In this document: positions 37,549-46,538 of the stretch, piece by piece
Position numbering within the stretch: position 1 is the first letter of the stretch
How the letters are laid out: every line of letters begins with the position of its first letter
DNA from: Alphaproteobacteria bacterium
GTDB lineage: Bacteria > Pseudomonadota > Alphaproteobacteria > RF32 > CAG-239
Assembly: GCA_017460085.1 (NCBI GenBank)
Contig: JAFUBQ010000022.1
Span: 1-62,319, forward strand
Length of the DNA: 62,319 bases
Direction of reading: 5' to 3'
Notes under the pieces: model-generated
The model's input: only the letters and a program-made list of their open reading frames with translations
The model's database searches: none
Told to the model about the DNA's origin: nothing
Translations under genes and position numbers: made by a program

Positions 37549-37826
37549 GTATTTCTGTTGAACGCAGAATTACCTGTGTTAAGTGCCTGAAAAGGTGCGG
37601 AGCTTTCAACAGCTTTTACTTAGTTCGGTGTTGGGATATAACATCGTCATGTTGCCAGCTACATATCTTAGCGGGCAATGAATATATCCCCGATTCATAG
37701 CAATATGGTCGGGGAGCTTTTGGCGTATGTTCAGAAGTTTTTTGACTTTAAAGGCTAAAGGAGTCACTTTAACTAAGTATGATTGTTGAACTCTCCGACC
37801 ACCTGCATCAGGTGGTTATCTTTTTT
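37549..37826 (+). ncRNA. Structured leader RNA B, with competing helices
   Basis: About 275 nt ending in an intrinsic terminator. Elements: hairpin GTGCCT-GAAA-AGGTGC (37583-37598, GNRA loop); closing helix GGAG plus TTCAACA (37599-37602, 37605-37611) with TGTTGAA plus CTCC (37784-37790, 37793-37796); second helix ACTTAGTT/AACTAAGT (37618-37625, 37771-37778, perfect 8 bp); and an internal CCCCGA/TCGGGG hairpin (37688-37713). The 5' segment CTGTTGAA (37555-37562) is perfectly complementary to TTCAACAG (37605-37612), so it competes with the closing helix. The layout matches RNAs A and C, but the sequence blocks are not shared. Confidence 0.65.
37799..37826 (+). terminator. Intrinsic terminator ending RNA B
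   Basis: CCACCTG (37799-37805), 3-nt loop, CAGGTGG (37809-37815), then TTATCTTTTTT (37816-37826). It precedes the lipoprotein start (37848) by about 20 nt. Confidence 0.85.
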
Positions 37827-37847
37827 GTTAACAAAATGGAGAGGAAA

Positions 37848-38138
37848 ATGAAAAAAATTATGCTTTTTGCTTTAATATTTGTTGTATCTGCCTGCGCAAA
37901 CAATAAAATGCTTTATATCAATGAAAAAGGACAAACCGTTTATCAAGCCAGATGCCACGGAATGTGGAAGAATATGGGAGATTGTTATCAATTGGCGGCA
38001 CAGCAATGCCCAACCGGTTTTAATGTTATGACTGCAAATGAAGAACTAGCGCAAATAAGCAATGATGAACCAAAATCAGGCAATATTGACAGCTATAATG
38101 TGAACTATAGACGATATATAATATACACCTGTAAATAA
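37848..38138 (+). CDS. Small putative lipoprotein behind RNA B
   Basis: A 96-residue product from ATG 37848, with GGAGAGGAAA upstream. It has a short Lys start, a hydrophobic stretch and a lipobox-like VVSAC (Cys about residue 16), followed by a 80-residue domain with four more Cys residues (ARCHGM, GDCYQL, QQCPTG, YTCK), which could form disulfides in the periplasm. No family recognised. It lies downstream of the RNA B terminator, so expression should depend on readthrough. Confidence 0.7.
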   Translation: MKKIMLFALIFVVSACANNKMLYINEKGQTVYQARCHGMWKNMGDCYQLAAQQCPTGFNVMTANEELAQISNDEPKSGNIDSYNVNYRRYIIYTCK

Positions 38139-38179
38139 ATACAAAATTTTTTAAAGCGTAAATAAAATAAGTTTCTAAA

Positions 38180-38247
38180 AATAAAGACTGCTATCCAAAC
38201 TTTCAAACTTTTTGTTTGAGGTTCATAATAACAGCCTTTATTTTTTT
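38180..38247. terminator. Bidirectional terminator between lipoprotein gene and ileS
   Basis: Long hairpin: 38180-38194 pairs with 38228-38242 (15 positions, two A-C mismatches), with an inner CAAAC/GTTTG hairpin. A T-tract follows on the plus strand (38241-38247), with A-rich sequence on the other side, so it can serve both convergent genes. Confidence 0.7.
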
Positions 38248-38265
38248 CTATACAATTTATATTTT

Positions 38266-41200
38266 TTAAGCAGCTACTTTAGCATCAAAGATAATATTAA
38301 CCCCTTCAATTTCGCCTTCTGTTCCCGATGTGCAATTCGGTAACACTTTTATAGCTAAAACTTGTTCGGCAATATATTGCTTATTTTCCTCTAAAGCTTT
38401 GGCTAATTCGGAGTTATTTGTTGAATAGCACAATTCAATGCGGTCAGAAATGTTAAAATCTTTATCTTTACGCAATGTCTGCACCATACGCACAAAATCG
38501 CGTGCCATTCCTTCGCGGCTCAATTCCGGAGTAATATTTGTATCAAGGGTTAAAACTGCCTTATTGTCGGCAAATGCACGTCCGGCCACGCCGTCTTTCA
38601 TATCTAAGCGAACTTCAAACAAATCGCTGCTCAGAGTTTTGCCGCCGATATCAAGCGTGCCATCAGCATTTAAGCTCCAAATGCCTTGTTTATAGGCTGC
38701 CATTACCGCCCCCATATCTTTACCGAGTGTTTTACCCAAAAGCGGCGTATATAAATATACATTCTTAGTGGCATATTTAGTTAAATCATTATCATAAATA
38801 ACGTCTTTAACATTCAATTCGTCTTTAACAATTTCTTGATATTCTGCCGACAAATCAGCACCAATAACGGTTAAACCAGCCAGCGGCAAACGGTTGCGCA
38901 AATTCTTTTCTTCACGCAAATTTTTACCGGCACCGCATAAATCTTGCACAAAATCCATATCAGACATCAATTTTTCATCAGTTTTAATTGCCTCTAAATT
39001 CGGATAATCGCAAAGATGAACAGATTCATTACCTGTTAGATTTTTATAAATATATTCGCAGATAAACGGCATAATCGGCGCCGCAATTTTTGCCACATTA
39101 ACCAATACGGTGTATAAAGTGTCAAATGCTTGAGCATCACCGGCCCAAAAACGGTCACGTGTGCGGCGAATATACCAGTTGTTTAAAATTTCCATAAATG
39201 CTGCTGTTTCATTGCAGGCCTCGGCAATGTCATATGTTTCAAACCCGTGTTTTACTTTATTTGCCAATAGTTTTAATTTAGATAAAATATAATTATCCAT
39301 TGCTTCGGTTGAACTGCTTATTTCTTTGGCTTTATAGTCTTCGGCATTAGCATAGAGCGTGAAGAAATAAAAGGCGTTCCATAGCGGAATCATTGCTGCA
39401 CGAGATGCCTTGGCAATTTCTTTACCCTCTTTATCTACAGCCACATTGCCGCCCTTTAATACCGGTGATGAAACTAAGAACCAACGCAATGCTTCTGAGC
39501 CGATGGTATCTAAAATTTCATTCGGGTCCGGATAGTTTTTCAAACGTTTGGAAAGTTTTTGCCCTCCTTCAGCCATCAATAAACCAGTGCAAATACAATT
39601 CTTAAAGGCCGGACGATGGTGCAGCGCTGTTGATAATACGGTTAATGTATAGAACCAACCGCGCGTTTGGTCAATGGCTTCCACAATAAAGTCTGCCGGA
39701 AAATGATTTTCAAACCATTCTTTATTTTCAAACGGATAGTGAATTTGCCCATATGGCATTGAACCGGACTCAAACCAGCAGTCAAAAACATCACTGACAC
39801 GACGCATCATACTTTTTCCTGACGGGTCATCAGGGTTTGGATAAACCACATCATCAATATACGGTTTATGCAAATTATCTACTTCTATGCCGGTTGCGGC
39901 CTTAATTTCTGCCGCAGAACCAAACACGTCAATACGCGGAAATTGCGGATTATCCGATTTCCATACCGGAATTGGTGTTCCCCAAAAACGGTTGCGTGAA
40001 ATTGACCAGTCACGCGCACCCTCAAGCCATTTACCGAAACGACCGTCTTTAATATGAGAAGGAATCCAATTAATTTGCTGATTATTTGCCACCATCTCAT
40101 CACGAAAATCAGTCACCTTCACAAACCATGAACTCATCGCCTTATAAATCAGCGGGGTATCCGTGCGCCAACAATATGGATATGTATGTGTATATTGTTC
40201 TTTTTTAACGAGCAAACCGTTGGTTTTCAGCCATTGCATAATCGGTTCATTGGTTTCAAAAACCTGTTTTCCTTCATAATCCGGAACTTCAGCGGTAAAT
40301 TTGCCGGCTTCGTCCACCGGACAAACAACCGGAAATTCAGCATCATAAGCACGGCAAACATCAAAGTCATCTTGACCAAATCCCGGTGCAATATGCACAA
40401 CACCTGTACCGTCTTCAGTAGAAACAAATTCACCGGCAAGAACCTTAAACGCACCTTTTTCTTTTAAGTGCTTAAAATACGGGAACATCGGTTCATAGCT
40501 GAGCCCTATTAAATCAGCACCTTTAATTTCTCCCACCTGTGTTGCCTGTTCCAATTGTTTTTTATAGCTGCCCAAACGCGCCTTTGCAATAATATATTGT
40601 TGTCCGTTTTCTTCCATAACGGCATAGTCAATATCTTTACCAACAGCAAGCATCAAGTTAGACGGCAAAGTCCACGGCGTTGTGGTCCAAACCAAAATTT
40701 TCTGCCCGTTTTCAAGCTTGAACATAACAGTAATGGCATTATCGGTTTTATCGCGGTAGCCCAAATTCACTTCAAAATTAGAAAGTGGAGTTTCAGCTGC
40801 CCAAGAATATGGCAACACACGATAATCTTCATATACTAAGCCCTTATCATACAGCTCTTTAAAATTATGAATAACACTTTCCATAAACGGCAGATTCATC
40901 GTTTTATAATCGTGCGAAAAATCTACCCAGCGGCCGATGCGCTTAAACATATCTACCCAAATGCCGGAATATTTTAAAACATCTGTGCGGCAAAAATTAT
41001 TAAACTTTTCAACGCCATAATTTTCAATTTGCTTGCGTCCGGAAACGCCAAGCTGTTTTTCTGCCGCCATTTCCGCCGGCAAACCGTGGCAGTCCCACCC
41101 CAATCGGCGTTCAACTTTTTTGCCGTTCATGGTTTGGAAACGCGCTACCACATCTTTCACATAGCTCACCATAATATGCCCATAGTGCGGCGTGCCGTTA

Positions 41201-41358
41201 GCAAACGGCGGTCCGTCATAAAATACAAATTCGGCAGCACCGTCACGGTTATGCACCGACTTTTCAAATGTTTTATCATCTTCCCAAAATTTTAAGATTT
41301 CTTTTTCTAAAGCCACAAAATCAGGCTTTGCCTTCACTTCAGCATAATATTTCGTCAT
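38266..41358 (-). CDS. ileS: Isoleucyl-tRNA synthetase, eukaryote-like type
   Basis: A 1030-residue class I synthetase charging tRNA(Ile). HIGH motif as PFANGTPHYGH; KMSKS region as GQKLSKRLKNYPDP, the long variant typical of the eukaryote-like IleS2 branch rather than the common bacterial KMSKS form. The editing-domain residues WTTTPWTLPSN and the WDCHGLPAE block are present, and the C-terminal anticodon-binding region is complete. IleS2-type enzymes are often less sensitive to mupirocin; not tested here. ATG 41358 (MTKYYAEVK) is chosen over an upstream TTG. Confidence 0.95.
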   Translation of the reverse strand: MTKYYAEVKAKPDFVALEKEILKFWEDDKTFEKSVHNRDGAAEFVFYDGPPFANGTPHYGHIMVSYVKDVVARFQTMNGKKVERRLGWDCHGLPAEMAAEKQLGVSGRKQIENYGVEKFNNFCRTDVLKYSGIWVDMFKRIGRWVDFSHDYKTMNLPFMESVIHNFKELYDKGLVYEDYRVLPYSWAAETPLSNFEVNLGYRDKTDNAITVMFKLENGQKILVWTTTPWTLPSNLMLAVGKDIDYAVMEENGQQYIIAKARLGSYKKQLEQATQVGEIKGADLIGLSYEPMFPYFKHLKEKGAFKVLAGEFVSTEDGTGVVHIAPGFGQDDFDVCRAYDAEFPVVCPVDEAGKFTAEVPDYEGKQVFETNEPIMQWLKTNGLLVKKEQYTHTYPYCWRTDTPLIYKAMSSWFVKVTDFRDEMVANNQQINWIPSHIKDGRFGKWLEGARDWSISRNRFWGTPIPVWKSDNPQFPRIDVFGSAAEIKAATGIEVDNLHKPYIDDVVYPNPDDPSGKSMMRRVSDVFDCWFESGSMPYGQIHYPFENKEWFENHFPADFIVEAIDQTRGWFYTLTVLSTALHHRPAFKNCICTGLLMAEGGQKLSKRLKNYPDPNEILDTIGSEALRWFLVSSPVLKGGNVAVDKEGKEIAKASRAAMIPLWNAFYFFTLYANAEDYKAKEISSSTEAMDNYILSKLKLLANKVKHGFETYDIAEACNETAAFMEILNNWYIRRTRDRFWAGDAQAFDTLYTVLVNVAKIAAPIMPFICEYIYKNLTGNESVHLCDYPNLEAIKTDEKLMSDMDFVQDLCGAGKNLREEKNLRNRLPLAGLTVIGADLSAEYQEIVKDELNVKDVIYDNDLTKYATKNVYLYTPLLGKTLGKDMGAVMAAYKQGIWSLNADGTLDIGGKTLSSDLFEVRLDMKDGVAGRAFADNKAVLTLDTNITPELSREGMARDFVRMVQTLRKDKDFNISDRIELCYSTNNSELAKALEENKQYIAEQVLAIKVLPNCTSGTEGEIEGVNIIFDAKVAA

Positions 41359-41598
41359 TTTCAAATTCCAATTTAAATGTGTTATAAATGTTTTGTTCTG
41401 ATTGTTTTACAAATGTTTATATAATATGATGCCCCAATCCCCTAAGGGATAATATTAAAGACGGAATGAATAAATTCTGTTGTCATCATTTTTCCTTATC
41501 AATCAACAAATCTTTTGGCAGATTATATCATCTTTATATAAACGTCAAGCAAGAATTTTCACTATGCGGGCAAAATACTATTTAAGATTTATTTTTGA
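41359..41598 (-). promoter_or_regulatory. ileS leader and candidate promoter
   Basis: On the minus strand TTGACG (41543-41548), a 15-nt spacer and a perfect TATAAT (41522-41527) suggest a start near 41515 and a leader of about 155 nt. The leader has a small ATCCC/GGGAT hairpin (41437-41450 region) but no T-box motif, no clear terminator and no evident known riboswitch. Confidence 0.5.
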
Positions 41599-41627
41599 TT
41601 GACTTTAACGAAAAATGAGCGTAGATT
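41599..41627 (+). promoter_or_regulatory. Promoter of the small membrane protein leader
   Basis: TTGACT (41599-41604), an exact 17-nt spacer and TAGATT (41622-41627). The predicted start near 41634 is just before the long hairpin at 41642. Confidence 0.65.
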
Positions 41628-41641
41628 AAAAGTAATAAAGA

Positions 41642-41707
41642 AATTATTATGTAAAACACTAAACTAAGCGGATTAGCTTCAGTTTTTCCATAATAATTCT
41701 GTTTTTT
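41642..41707 (+). terminator. Hairpin-terminator leader ahead of small membrane protein
   Basis: A long stem: AATTATTATG (41642-41651) with CATAATAATT (41689-41698), inner AAC(T)/AGTT and AAGC/GCTT pairs, a GGATTA-type loop, then TTTTTT (41702-41707). It would end transcription about 70 nt after the start, 45 nt before the small gene. It may act as an attenuator or give a short stable RNA. Confidence 0.65.
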
Positions 41708-41752
41708 GAATTAAAAAATTTAATTAAATGTATTATGAAAAGAGAAAGTTTA

Positions 41753-41845
41753 ATGAAGTATATCCTCTTATACATCTGTATTGGAGTGATATCTGGTGGC
41801 GCTATAGCCATCATTGGGCTTATTATTGGAGTATTAATCGGCTGA
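41753..41845 (+). CDS. Thirty-residue single-TM membrane microprotein
   Basis: A 30-codon ORF (MKYILLYICIGVISGG-, ending in LIIGVLIG) starting at ATG 41753 after AAGAGAAAG. Almost the whole peptide is one hydrophobic helix with a Gly-zipper-like pattern, followed directly by TGA and a strong terminator. Its own promoter, ribosome site and terminator argue that it is real. Known parallels are type I toxins and small regulatory membrane peptides, but no antisense RNA was recognised. Confidence 0.6.
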   Translation: MKYILLYICIGVISGGAIAIIGLIIGVLIG

Positions 41846-41849
41846 AAGA

Positions 41850-41899
41850 AACAGCGTTTTTGTTTTCCATCACGGGAGAGCAGAAACGCTGTTTTTTTA
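41850..41899. terminator. Terminator after small membrane protein gene
   Basis: AACAGCGTTT (41850-41859) with AAACGCTGTT (41884-41893), 10 bp, followed by T residues to 41898. Symmetric enough to serve the minus-strand NTase gene ending at 41913 as well. Confidence 0.85.
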
Positions 41900-41912
41900 T
41901 AATCTATAGTTT

Positions 41913-42209
41913 CTAAAACACCGAAACTAAGTCTTTTTCAATTCGTTTATAAAAACTGGCATCAATCTTGTGGTAGTCGCAAAAATTGACAATATACGGC
42001 AGTGAACTCGCATCAAATTGCTGTTTTAAGTATTCAACATCACTTAAAGGCATTTCAGCATCACCTTTAATCAGTATATCTAAATCTGAAACTTTGGAAT
42101 ATTTCCCCTTCACCCGAGAGCCATAAAAATAAAAGGTATATGTCGCTGAATACGGCTCCAAGATTGACTTAACGATGCTTTCTTCGGCTTCTGAAACACC
42201 TTTTATCAT
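41913..42209 (-). CDS. MNT-family minimal nucleotidyltransferase
   Basis: A 98-residue protein from ATG 42209, with GGAGCTTAAAAAA upstream (an in-frame TTG at 42239 is not needed). The NTase core is clear: YFYGSRVKGKYSKVSDLDILIKG, that is G-S-R-x2-G with S-D-L-D for metal binding; a third acidic residue lies in NFCDYHKID. Such proteins add nucleotides to a partner (HI0073-like or MntA antitoxins). It follows the HEPN-like gene after 4 nt and should form a pair with it. Confidence 0.85.
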   Translation of the reverse strand: MIKGVSEAEESIVKSILEPYSATYTFYFYGSRVKGKYSKVSDLDILIKGDAEMPLSDVEYLKQQFDASSLPYIVNFCDYHKIDASFYKRIEKDLVSVF

Positions 42210-42213
42210 TTTT

Positions 42214-42636
42214 TTAAGCTCCGGCAACGGCTTTATCAAAACTATTTACCAAAAACTCTGTATCGGCAATAAATTGAGGGATAATTTTCAATAATTCTCT
42301 TGCTTTTTCAATATTATACTCGTTAGAAACATCATTACGTTTGGCATAATAAAATTTCCAATTTTCCCAATTTTTAATCATATCATATCCAGCCATAAAG
42401 CGGAAAATGTTATTGACTGTCAACTCTTTATCGCTTTTAGCATAAGCTAATTTGAGGTATTTACGCATTAATTTCAGCGAACTTTCCATTGTATATTCAA
42501 AGCGCTTAACGCAAGAATCTGCCACAATATCAGCGATTGAGGTATCATCTTTCTTCTGGTTATAAACTTCCCAGCAACTTTTTAAGGTTGCCAAGGCATT
42601 TTTTAACGCATCAATACAAAATTCTTCGCTATCCAT
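42214..42636 (-). CDS. HI0074/HEPN-like partner of the nucleotidyltransferase
   Basis: A 140-residue helical protein of the nucleotidyltransferase substrate-binding (HI0074) group. The usual R-x4-H-x-Y segment of HEPN RNases reads KRNDVSNEYN here: Arg and Tyr are kept but the His is Asn, so RNase activity is unlikely. AAAGGAAAAAG precedes ATG 42636. With the NTase gene it looks like a MntA/HepT-type or HI0073/0074-type pair; the missing His favours the latter, or a detoxified module. Confidence 0.75.
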   Translation of the reverse strand: MDSEEFCIDALKNALATLKSCWEVYNQKKDDTSIADIVADSCVKRFEYTMESSLKLMRKYLKLAYAKSDKELTVNNIFRFMAGYDMIKNWENWKFYYAKRNDVSNEYNIEKARELLKIIPQFIADTEFLVNSFDKAVAGA

Positions 42637-42701
42637 ATTTCTTTTTCCTTTATGTGTATAGATAATATGGTATGACTGCCGCGTTTTTTCTACTCTTAAC
42701 T

Positions 42702-44921
42702 CTAATCCTTCAAAAATTTATTTGTCTTCGGAAAACCGAATGGCACAATTTTACCCACCTGCGCCCGATGTCCAAGCCACGTTATCAACTCTTTTTCGGT
42801 GCAAATTCCGCCGGTTCGGTTATAACTGAAACCGACCTCCCCGTTAAAAATTTGAATATCGGCAATGGCACCGTCTTTATATTTTTGCAGCAACACACCG
42901 TGTCCGCGCGCCATGGTTGGAATTTCTTCCGCCTTAAACACTAACAGCCGCCTGTTTTCACCAACAATTGCCACATAATCACCGGTCATTTTCAGGCAGA
43001 ATTTAATATTTTCGCCTTCGGTCACATTCATAATTTTGCGCCCTTGTCGAGTTTGCGCCAAAATATGATTTTCATCAACAATAAAGCCATAAGCCTTATC
43101 CGAGGCAATTAAATAGCTGGCTTTCGGCTCATAAACAAACATTGCCACAACTTCATCATTGTTGGCTAAGTCAATCATCAGCCGCAACGGCTGACCGAAA
43201 CCGCGGCCGCTTGGTATATCATTAGCACTAATACTGAAAAATTTGCCTTTATTATCCAATATCACAATCTTATCTGTGGTTTGCGCATGAATAGCAAATG
43301 CCAACGCATCGTCGTCCTTAAATTTAAATTCTTCTTTAAGGTCAATATAGCCTTTAAGCGCCCTAATCCAACCTTTTTGCGACAATATAACCGTTATTGG
43401 TTCTTTTTCAATCATTGCCTCCAACGGAACTTCAATATCTGCCGGTGCTTCGGCAAATTCCGTCCGGCGACGTCCTAAAGCCGTGCGTTTACAATATTTT
43501 TCTTTAGTGCGCTTAATTTCTTCAGCAATTGCTGCCCAACGCTTATCTTCGTTGTTTTGCAAAATTTCCAGCGCCTCTTTTTCGGCCAACAAATCACTAT
43601 GCTCATCATTAATTTGTGCCTCATCGAGCTTGCGCAAATTACGCAATTTCATATTCAAAATTGCTTCAGCTTGCGTATCTGTCAGCTTAAATTGCGCCAT
43701 TAACATTGCTTTCGGTTCATCTTCTTCACGAATAATACGGATAATTTCATCAAGATTCAAATAGGCAATTAAATAGCCTTCAAGAACTTCAAGTCTTGCG
43801 TTAATTTTTCCAAGTCTATATTTGATTTTACGTAATAAAATATTATTTCTGTGTTGCAAATATTCACGTAGAACTTCAGCAATACTCATCACCCGCGGAA
43901 CACCGTCGGAATCGAGCACATTCATATTCATATTGAATTTTGCTTCCATCTCGGTCAGCTTAAACAGTTGCTCCATCAACAGTGTTGCATCAACAGTGCG
44001 GCTTTTCGGCTCTAAAACAATGCGTACATCTTGCGCTGACTCATCACGCACATCGCCTAAAAACGGCAGTTTTTTATTCAGTAATAACTCGGCAATTTTT
44101 TCAATCAGTTTTGCCTTAATCACACCATATGGAATTTCCGTTACCACAATTTGATATTGTCCGTGTCCTAAATCTTCGGTTGTCCATTTAGCACGCACTC
44201 TGAAATTGCCCTTACCTTGCTTATAATTTTGCAAAATGGTAGTAAAAGAATCAATAATTACCCCGCCGGTCGGAAAATCCGGCCCTTTTATACGCCGCAC
44301 TAAGGCTTCATCATCAGCTTCTTTATTTTCAATCATATAAAGCAATGCATCGCTGACTTCGCTCAAATTGTGCGGCGGAATATTGGTTGCCATACCAACG
44401 GCAATTCCCATTGCGCCGTTGCAGAGCAAATTCGGCACCATTGCCGGCATAACCGTCGGCTCGCTGTCTTCGCCGTCATACGTTTCCATAAACTCAACCG
44501 CATCATCGCTCAAGCCATCCATCAAATCCATGGCAAACTCGGTTAAACGTGCCTCTGTATAACGCATGGCGGCAGCACCATCACCATCAATATTTCCGAA
44601 ATTGCCCTGCCCGTCAACCAACGGATAGCGTACCGAAAAATCTTGCGCTAAACGCACCATCGCCCCATATACCGCACTATCGCCGTGCGGGTGATATTTA
44701 CCGATAACATCACCAACCACGCGCGCACATTTTTTATAGCCGTTTTTAGGGTCTAAATGCAGTTGCCGCATGGCATACATCAAACGCCGATGCACAGGCT
44801 TCAAACCGTCACGCACATCAGGTAATGAGCGCGATACAATGGTAGACATAGCATACGACAAATAGCGTTTGCTCAGTTCTTCACTAAATTGCACATCTTT
44901 AATTTTTAAGTTTTCTTCCAT
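42702..44921 (-). CDS. parC: DNA topoisomerase IV subunit A
   Basis: A 739-residue type IIA topoisomerase subunit that, with ParE, unlinks replicated chromosomes. The catalytic Tyr lies in [12 protein letters not shown]; the winged-helix segment is [21 protein letters not shown]. The C-terminal beta-pinwheel lacks the GyrA box (Q-R-G-G-K-G), which favours ParC over GyrA. In the quinolone-resistance region the Ser is present, while the acidic residue four positions later is Gly. It follows recO by 8 nt in the same operon. Confidence 0.9.
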   Translation of the reverse strand: MEENLKIKDVQFSEELSKRYLSYAMSTIVSRSLPDVRDGLKPVHRRLMYAMRQLHLDPKNGYKKCARVVGDVIGKYHPHGDSAVYGAMVRLAQDFSVRYPLVDGQGNFGNIDGDGAAAMRYTEARLTEFAMDLMDGLSDDAVEFMETYDGEDSEPTVMPAMVPNLLCNGAMGIAVGMATNIPPHNLSEVSDALLYMIENKEADDEALVRRIKGPDFPTGGVIIDSFTTILQNYKQGKGNFRVRAKWTTEDLGHGQYQIVVTEIPYGVIKAKLIEKIAELLLNKKLPFLGDVRDESAQDVRIVLEPKSRTVDATLLMEQLFKLTEMEAKFNMNMNVLDSDGVPRVMSIAEVLREYLQHRNNILLRKIKYRLGKINARLEVLEGYLIAYLNLDEIIRIIREEDEPKAMLMAQFKLTDTQAEAILNMKLRNLRKLDEAQINDEHSDLLAEKEALEILQNNEDKRWAAIAEEIKRTKEKYCKRTALGRRRTEFAEAPADIEVPLEAMIEKEPITVILSQKGWIRALKGYIDLKEEFKFKDDDALAFAIHAQTTDKIVILDNKGKFFSISANDIPSGRGFGQPLRLMIDLANNDEVVAMFVYEPKASYLIASDKAYGFIVDENHILAQTRQGRKIMNVTEGENIKFCLKMTGDYVAIVGENRRLLVFKAEEIPTMARGHGVLLQKYKDGAIADIQIFNGEVGFSYNRTGGICTEKELITWLGHRAQVGKIVPFGFPKTNKFLKD

Positions 44922-44929
44922 ATTTCACC

Positions 44930-45661
44930 TTACATTTTTGGCGCTATTGTCAGCATCTGCAGCAAATCTGCTCGATTTTCAGGCAATTGTAAATGATGCT
45001 GACGCAAAAAATTTTTGTTCAAAAAATTGCCGGTCATTTGTAAAACATTTGCCACTGCGGCATTGGTCGGAACATAATTGCGCGCTACAATATATTGCGG
45101 ATAAGCATACAGTTTGTCACGATATGGCTCACCAACCTCCTCACAAACAGCTCGCCCTGTTTTTGGCGATATATAGCGCAGGTTTTCTCGTGTGCCGGTT
45201 ACGGCGCATTGGCTTAAATCTAACCCAATACCTAAAAATTCCAGCAAATAAAACTCAAAATACGAATAATATACCGGCCAATTATTTTCATTGATATGTT
45301 TAAAGAAATCATCTATTGTCTTAAAAAACGAACCTAAATCATCATTTTCGGCCACACAGGCATCTAAAAGCCGGCACATTGAGGTTAAGGCCATAGTTTT
45401 ATGATTATCAAGCATAAAATCTGCCGTATGCGCCTCCACCAGTTCCACTCCCTTAAAAGAGCGCATATTTTCTTCCACTCGTGCATAAGCATTAAAAGAA
45501 ATACGGTTACCCAGCTGATATATACCTAAATTACGCTTACTCAAAGCTCCTTGCACATAACCGACAATTTTGCCAAGCTTAGGGCATATCACGGTTATAA
45601 TCGCCGATTTTTCACCGTGACTTCTGATTTTGATAATATATCCTTCACCGCTTTGCTGCAT
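44930..45661 (-). CDS. recO: DNA repair protein RecO
   Basis: A 243-residue RecO: an N-terminal OB fold (GEGYIIKIRSHGEKSAIITVICPKLGKIVG), SKRNLGIYQLGNRISF, the helical core with TSMCRLLDACV, and a FYLLEFLGIGLDLSQCAVTG block. Of the zinc-binding Cys found in many RecO proteins only CAVTG and AVCEEVG are visible here, so the site may be reduced. RecO loads RecA with RecR in gap repair. It sits between kdsA and parC. Confidence 0.92.
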   Translation of the reverse strand: MQQSGEGYIIKIRSHGEKSAIITVICPKLGKIVGYVQGALSKRNLGIYQLGNRISFNAYARVEENMRSFKGVELVEAHTADFMLDNHKTMALTSMCRLLDACVAENDDLGSFFKTIDDFFKHINENNWPVYYSYFEFYLLEFLGIGLDLSQCAVTGTRENLRYISPKTGRAVCEEVGEPYRDKLYAYPQYIVARNYVPTNAAVANVLQMTGNFLNKNFLRQHHLQLPENRADLLQMLTIAPKM

Positions 45662-45683
45662 TTAACCTCTTAATTTTGTTATA

Positions 45684-46526
45684 TCACTCTTTTATTAAGC
45701 TTTTATTAAGGTCATCAAATGCCATCAGTTCACTTATAACGCGTTCCATATCCTTAAGTGCAATGGAATTCGGCCCATCGGAAAGCGCCTTATCCGGATT
45801 TTCGTGCGTTTCAATAAACACGGCGGCAACCCCAACAGCCACTGCAGCTCTTGCCAACACCGGTGCAAATTCACGCTGTCCGCCGGTTGTTCCGCCTAAA
45901 CCTCCAGGCTGCTGCACTGAATGCGTTGCATCAAAAATTATCGGATATCCGGTATCATTAGCCATTTGTTTTAGCCCGCGCATATCGGTTATTAAGGTAT
46001 TATAACCAAAACTGGTGCCGCGCTCGGTAATACATATATCATAATTTCCGGAATCTTCGGCCTTTTTAACAATATTTTTAACATCCCACGGCGCTAAAAA
46101 CTGCCCTTTTTTAATGTTAATAACTTTGCCGGTTTTTGCTGCAGACACCACCAAATCAGTCTGCCGGCACAAGAACGCCGGAATTTGCAGCATATCAACA
46201 TATTCGGCGGCAATGGCGCATTGTTCGCGTTCATGAATATCGGTAACAATCGGAAGCTGCGGATAAAGCTTTTTAATTTCAGCAAATGTTCGCATGCCTT
46301 CTTCCAAGCCCACACCGCGCGCACTGTTAATTGAGGTGCGGTTGGCTTTATCAAACGAGGCCTTAAAAATATATGGAATACCAAGTTTTTGTGTTATCTC
46401 TACCAATGAACCGGCCATAAAAATTGCGTGTTCTCGGCTTTCTATCTGGCACGGACCGGAAATCAGCGCCAACGGCATCTTATTGCCAAGTTGCACATTA
46501 CCTACTTTTATAATTTTTTGTTCCAT
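45684..46526 (-). CDS. kdsA: 3-deoxy-8-phosphooctulonate (Kdo-8-P) synthase
   Basis: A 280-residue enzyme that condenses phosphoenolpyruvate and arabinose-5-phosphate to Kdo-8-P for lipopolysaccharide. Visible blocks: LISGPCQIESREHA, FKASFDKANRTS, VTDIHEREQC, QTDLVVSAAKTGKVINIKKGQF, ITERGTSFGYN and DATHSVQQPGG. The protein is full length. The presence of Cys near the start (GPCQIE) is compatible with either the metal or the non-metal subgroup. Co-transcribed with pagP upstream and recO downstream. Confidence 0.96.
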   Translation of the reverse strand: MEQKIIKVGNVQLGNKMPLALISGPCQIESREHAIFMAGSLVEITQKLGIPYIFKASFDKANRTSINSARGVGLEEGMRTFAEIKKLYPQLPIVTDIHEREQCAIAAEYVDMLQIPAFLCRQTDLVVSAAKTGKVINIKKGQFLAPWDVKNIVKKAEDSGNYDICITERGTSFGYNTLITDMRGLKQMANDTGYPIIFDATHSVQQPGGLGGTTGGQREFAPVLARAAVAVGVAAVFIETHENPDKALSDGPNSIALKDMERVISELMAFDDLNKSLIKE

Positions 46527-46538
46527 ACTTTTTTCTCC

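Noticed and set aside
37549..38138. RNA B plus lipoprotein as a type III toxin-antitoxin pair
   Set aside because: There are no tandem repeats in the RNA and the protein looks like a secreted lipoprotein rather than a ToxN-like RNase.
42702..44921. parC gene as gyrA
   Set aside because: The C-terminal domain lacks the GyrA box and the overall length fits ParC.
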